DNA of 6,020 nucleotides from assembly GCA_031287655.1 (NCBI GenBank), contig JAITSR010000181.1, positions 1 through 6,020 of the forward strand, in the 5' to 3' direction. Positions within the stretch are counted from its first letter, which is position 1. The number at the start of each line of letters is the position of its first letter. This DNA comes from Clostridiales bacterium (GTDB taxonomy: Bacteria > Bacillota > Clostridia > WRLR01). The notes under the pieces were generated by a model. It saw only the letters and a program-made list of their open reading frames with translations. It was not told the DNA's origin and ran no database searches. Of the stretch, positions 5,241 through 6,020 are shown in pieces. Both the position numbers and the translations under genes were made by a program.

Positions 5241-5493
5241 AGGTCCAACTCCCGCGAGAAATTTACGCGAGCGCTCATAATCCTGTCAAATTCTTCGCCG
5301 AGCGGTTCATCAATTGTTTGAAGTTCCTCGATAAACTTACGCCACGCCTGCGCATTTTTGCTGTTCTCCTGCGCTTCGTCTGACGCCGGTTCGTCCAATA
5401 TCGTAAGAACGGCACGCCGCCGCCCGTTCACGCGCATCATTTGCCCCAACGGGTAAAGCGCCCATCTTCAACATAACCCTCACAAGCCTGCAT
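5237..5493 (-). pseudogene. Frameshifted VapB-type antitoxin partner of the PIN toxin remnant
   Basis: Translation from ATG 5493, preceded by GAAGGGGA with 9-nt spacing, gives MQACEGYVEDGRFTRWGK and then stops at 5437. The next frame continues the same protein: LGQMMRVNGRRRAVLTILDE through RVNFSRELDL to a stop at 5237. The region is 257 nt, one base short of 85 codons plus stop. A single lost base in the T-run (5455-5457) or C-run (5451-5453) explains it and would restore GRFYPLGQ or GRFTPLGQ. The C-terminal AWRKF...DEPL...RVNFSRELDL is typical of the toxin-binding tail of small antitoxins paired with PIN toxins. A TTG at 5449 could still start a 70-residue C-terminal piece, but no ribosome binding site supports it. 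Confidence 0.75.
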
Positions 5494-5516
5494 GTCTTTA
5501 TTCCCCTTCCGTATCA

Positions 5517-5537
5517 CGACGCTCAGTTACTGCGTCG
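5517..5537. repeat. Short inverted repeat in the antitoxin leader (possible operator or hairpin)
   Basis: CGACGC (5517-5522) and GCGTCG (5532-5537) are perfect complements around a 9-nt centre, about 25-45 bp upstream of the antitoxin ATG. Antitoxins commonly repress their own operon through such sites. This one is short and could be chance in GC-rich DNA. Confidence 0.3.
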
Positions 5538-5594
5538 CCGTTAATATAAAACACCGCTGTCGGCACTCTATAAACACACTTATTGACAAGCAAT

Positions 5595-5624
5595 ATTATA
5601 CACCCGCCCTGCGTGATAAAACAA
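5595..5624 (-). promoter_or_regulatory. Candidate promoter of the toxin-antitoxin remnant
   Basis: The minus strand has a perfect -10 TATAAT (5600-5595) with TTGTTT (5624-5619) 18 bp upstream. Initiation near 5588 would give a leader of about 95 nt before the antitoxin ATG. The -35 is weak (three of six). Confidence 0.45.
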
Positions 5625-5693
5625 ACCCCCGACGGCGACGGCGGCCTGTAACAGGTCAGACCCCCTGCTGCAGTAAATATAGAATTCTCAATT

Positions 5694-5734
5694 CAGAGCG
5701 AAGCGCCCCTCCGTCGGAGGGGCGCTTCGCTCTG
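5694..5734. terminator. 41-bp near-perfect palindrome after the SLH gene (hairpin, probable transcript end)
   Basis: Arms 5694-5713 and 5715-5734 are perfectly complementary over 20 bp around a single central T. It begins 7 nt after the SLH protein stop codon, the normal position of an intrinsic terminator, but neither strand has a proper T-run after it (minus strand continues GAATTGAGAATTC). It may terminate weakly, protect an mRNA 3' end, or be a dispersed palindromic repeat. Confidence 0.6.
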
Positions 5735-5741
5735 TCGGCGA

Positions 5742-6020
5742 TTATCCCAAAGCAAATAGCGCGTCGATATCATCTAACCGTCGCAGCATGGCCGAAAACT
5801 CGGCGCGTGTCGCCGGGCCTGTCGGATCGAACAGGCCATTGTCTTTGCCGTTGATAATTTCGGCCTTAAAGAACGTCTCTACCGCGTCTTTCGCGTAGTC
5901 CGCGATCTCCGCCTCGTCGGGGAAACCCGTATACTCCCGCAAAACGGGCAGCGCTACACCCGCGTAATTCGCGCGGCGGTAGAGAATCGCCGTCAATTCT
6001 TCCCGCGTGATCGGCCTGTC
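5742..6020 (-). CDS. SLH-domain (S-layer homology) surface protein, C-terminal end only
   Basis: The last 92 codons of a gene that begins beyond position 6020, ending at TAA 5744-5742. The visible part opens with the end of one SLH repeat (ITREELTAILYRRANYAG, visible residues 4-21). A near-complete second repeat follows (visible residues 33-82): FPDEAEIADYAKDAV, IINGKDNGLFDP, then TRAEFSAMLRRL. The two TRxE elements (TREE, TRAE) are the SLH signature. SLH modules usually come in threes and bind pyruvylated secondary cell-wall polymers, anchoring secreted proteins to the cell wall of Gram-positive bacteria. A position at the extreme C-terminus is common for such anchors. The N-terminal part, including any signal peptide and catalytic domain, is outside the window, so the protein's job is unknown. 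Confidence 0.92.
   Translation of the reverse strand, partial: DRPITREELTAILYRRANYAGVALPVLREYTGFPDEAEIADYAKDAVETFFKAEIINGKDNGLFDPTGPATRAEFSAMLRRLDDIDALFALG

Overview
The window looks like a chromosomal segment from a GC-rich member of the Clostridia (Bacillota). The evidence is a type III glutamine synthetase, an S-layer-homology (SLH) surface protein, AGGAGG-type ribosome binding sites, sigma-A-like promoters, and frequent TTG/GTG starts. This placement is an inference from gene content, not a database match. Every gene I can support lies on the minus strand, so transcription runs from high to low coordinates. The long plus-strand reading frames are antisense shadows produced by GC-rich codon use.

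Layout in transcription order: (1) 6020-5742, the C-terminal end of an SLH-domain surface protein, followed after 7 nt by a 41-bp near-perfect palindrome. (2) 5624-5028, a decayed VapBC-type toxin-antitoxin pair behind its own promoter. The antitoxin frame is broken by one missing base, and the PIN-domain toxin lacks an internal segment and its C-terminus. (3) 4961-3792, a Gfo/Idh/MocA-family NAD(P)-dependent sugar dehydrogenase, with a likely promoter that begins inside the toxin remnant's stop codon. (4) 3718-3518, an elaborate leader for the next gene: an AT-rich palindrome, a strong promoter, two mutually exclusive hairpins (one terminator-like), and three 20-bp tandem repeats. (5) 3517-1424, glnN, a full-length type III glutamine synthetase, closed by a clear intrinsic terminator at 1361-1315. 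(6) 1167-1, a TTG-initiated polytopic membrane protein of unknown function that runs off the window. Its tail has a basic collagen-like hexapeptide repeat followed by an acidic 10-residue repeat.

The genes do not form one pathway. The part most worth a second look is the glnN leader. Its layout suggests conditional transcription termination, possibly of the ANTAR antiterminator type, upstream of a repeat array in which each copy carries a start codon overlapping the previous copy's stop. The toxin-antitoxin remnant is a good example of a module caught in decay.
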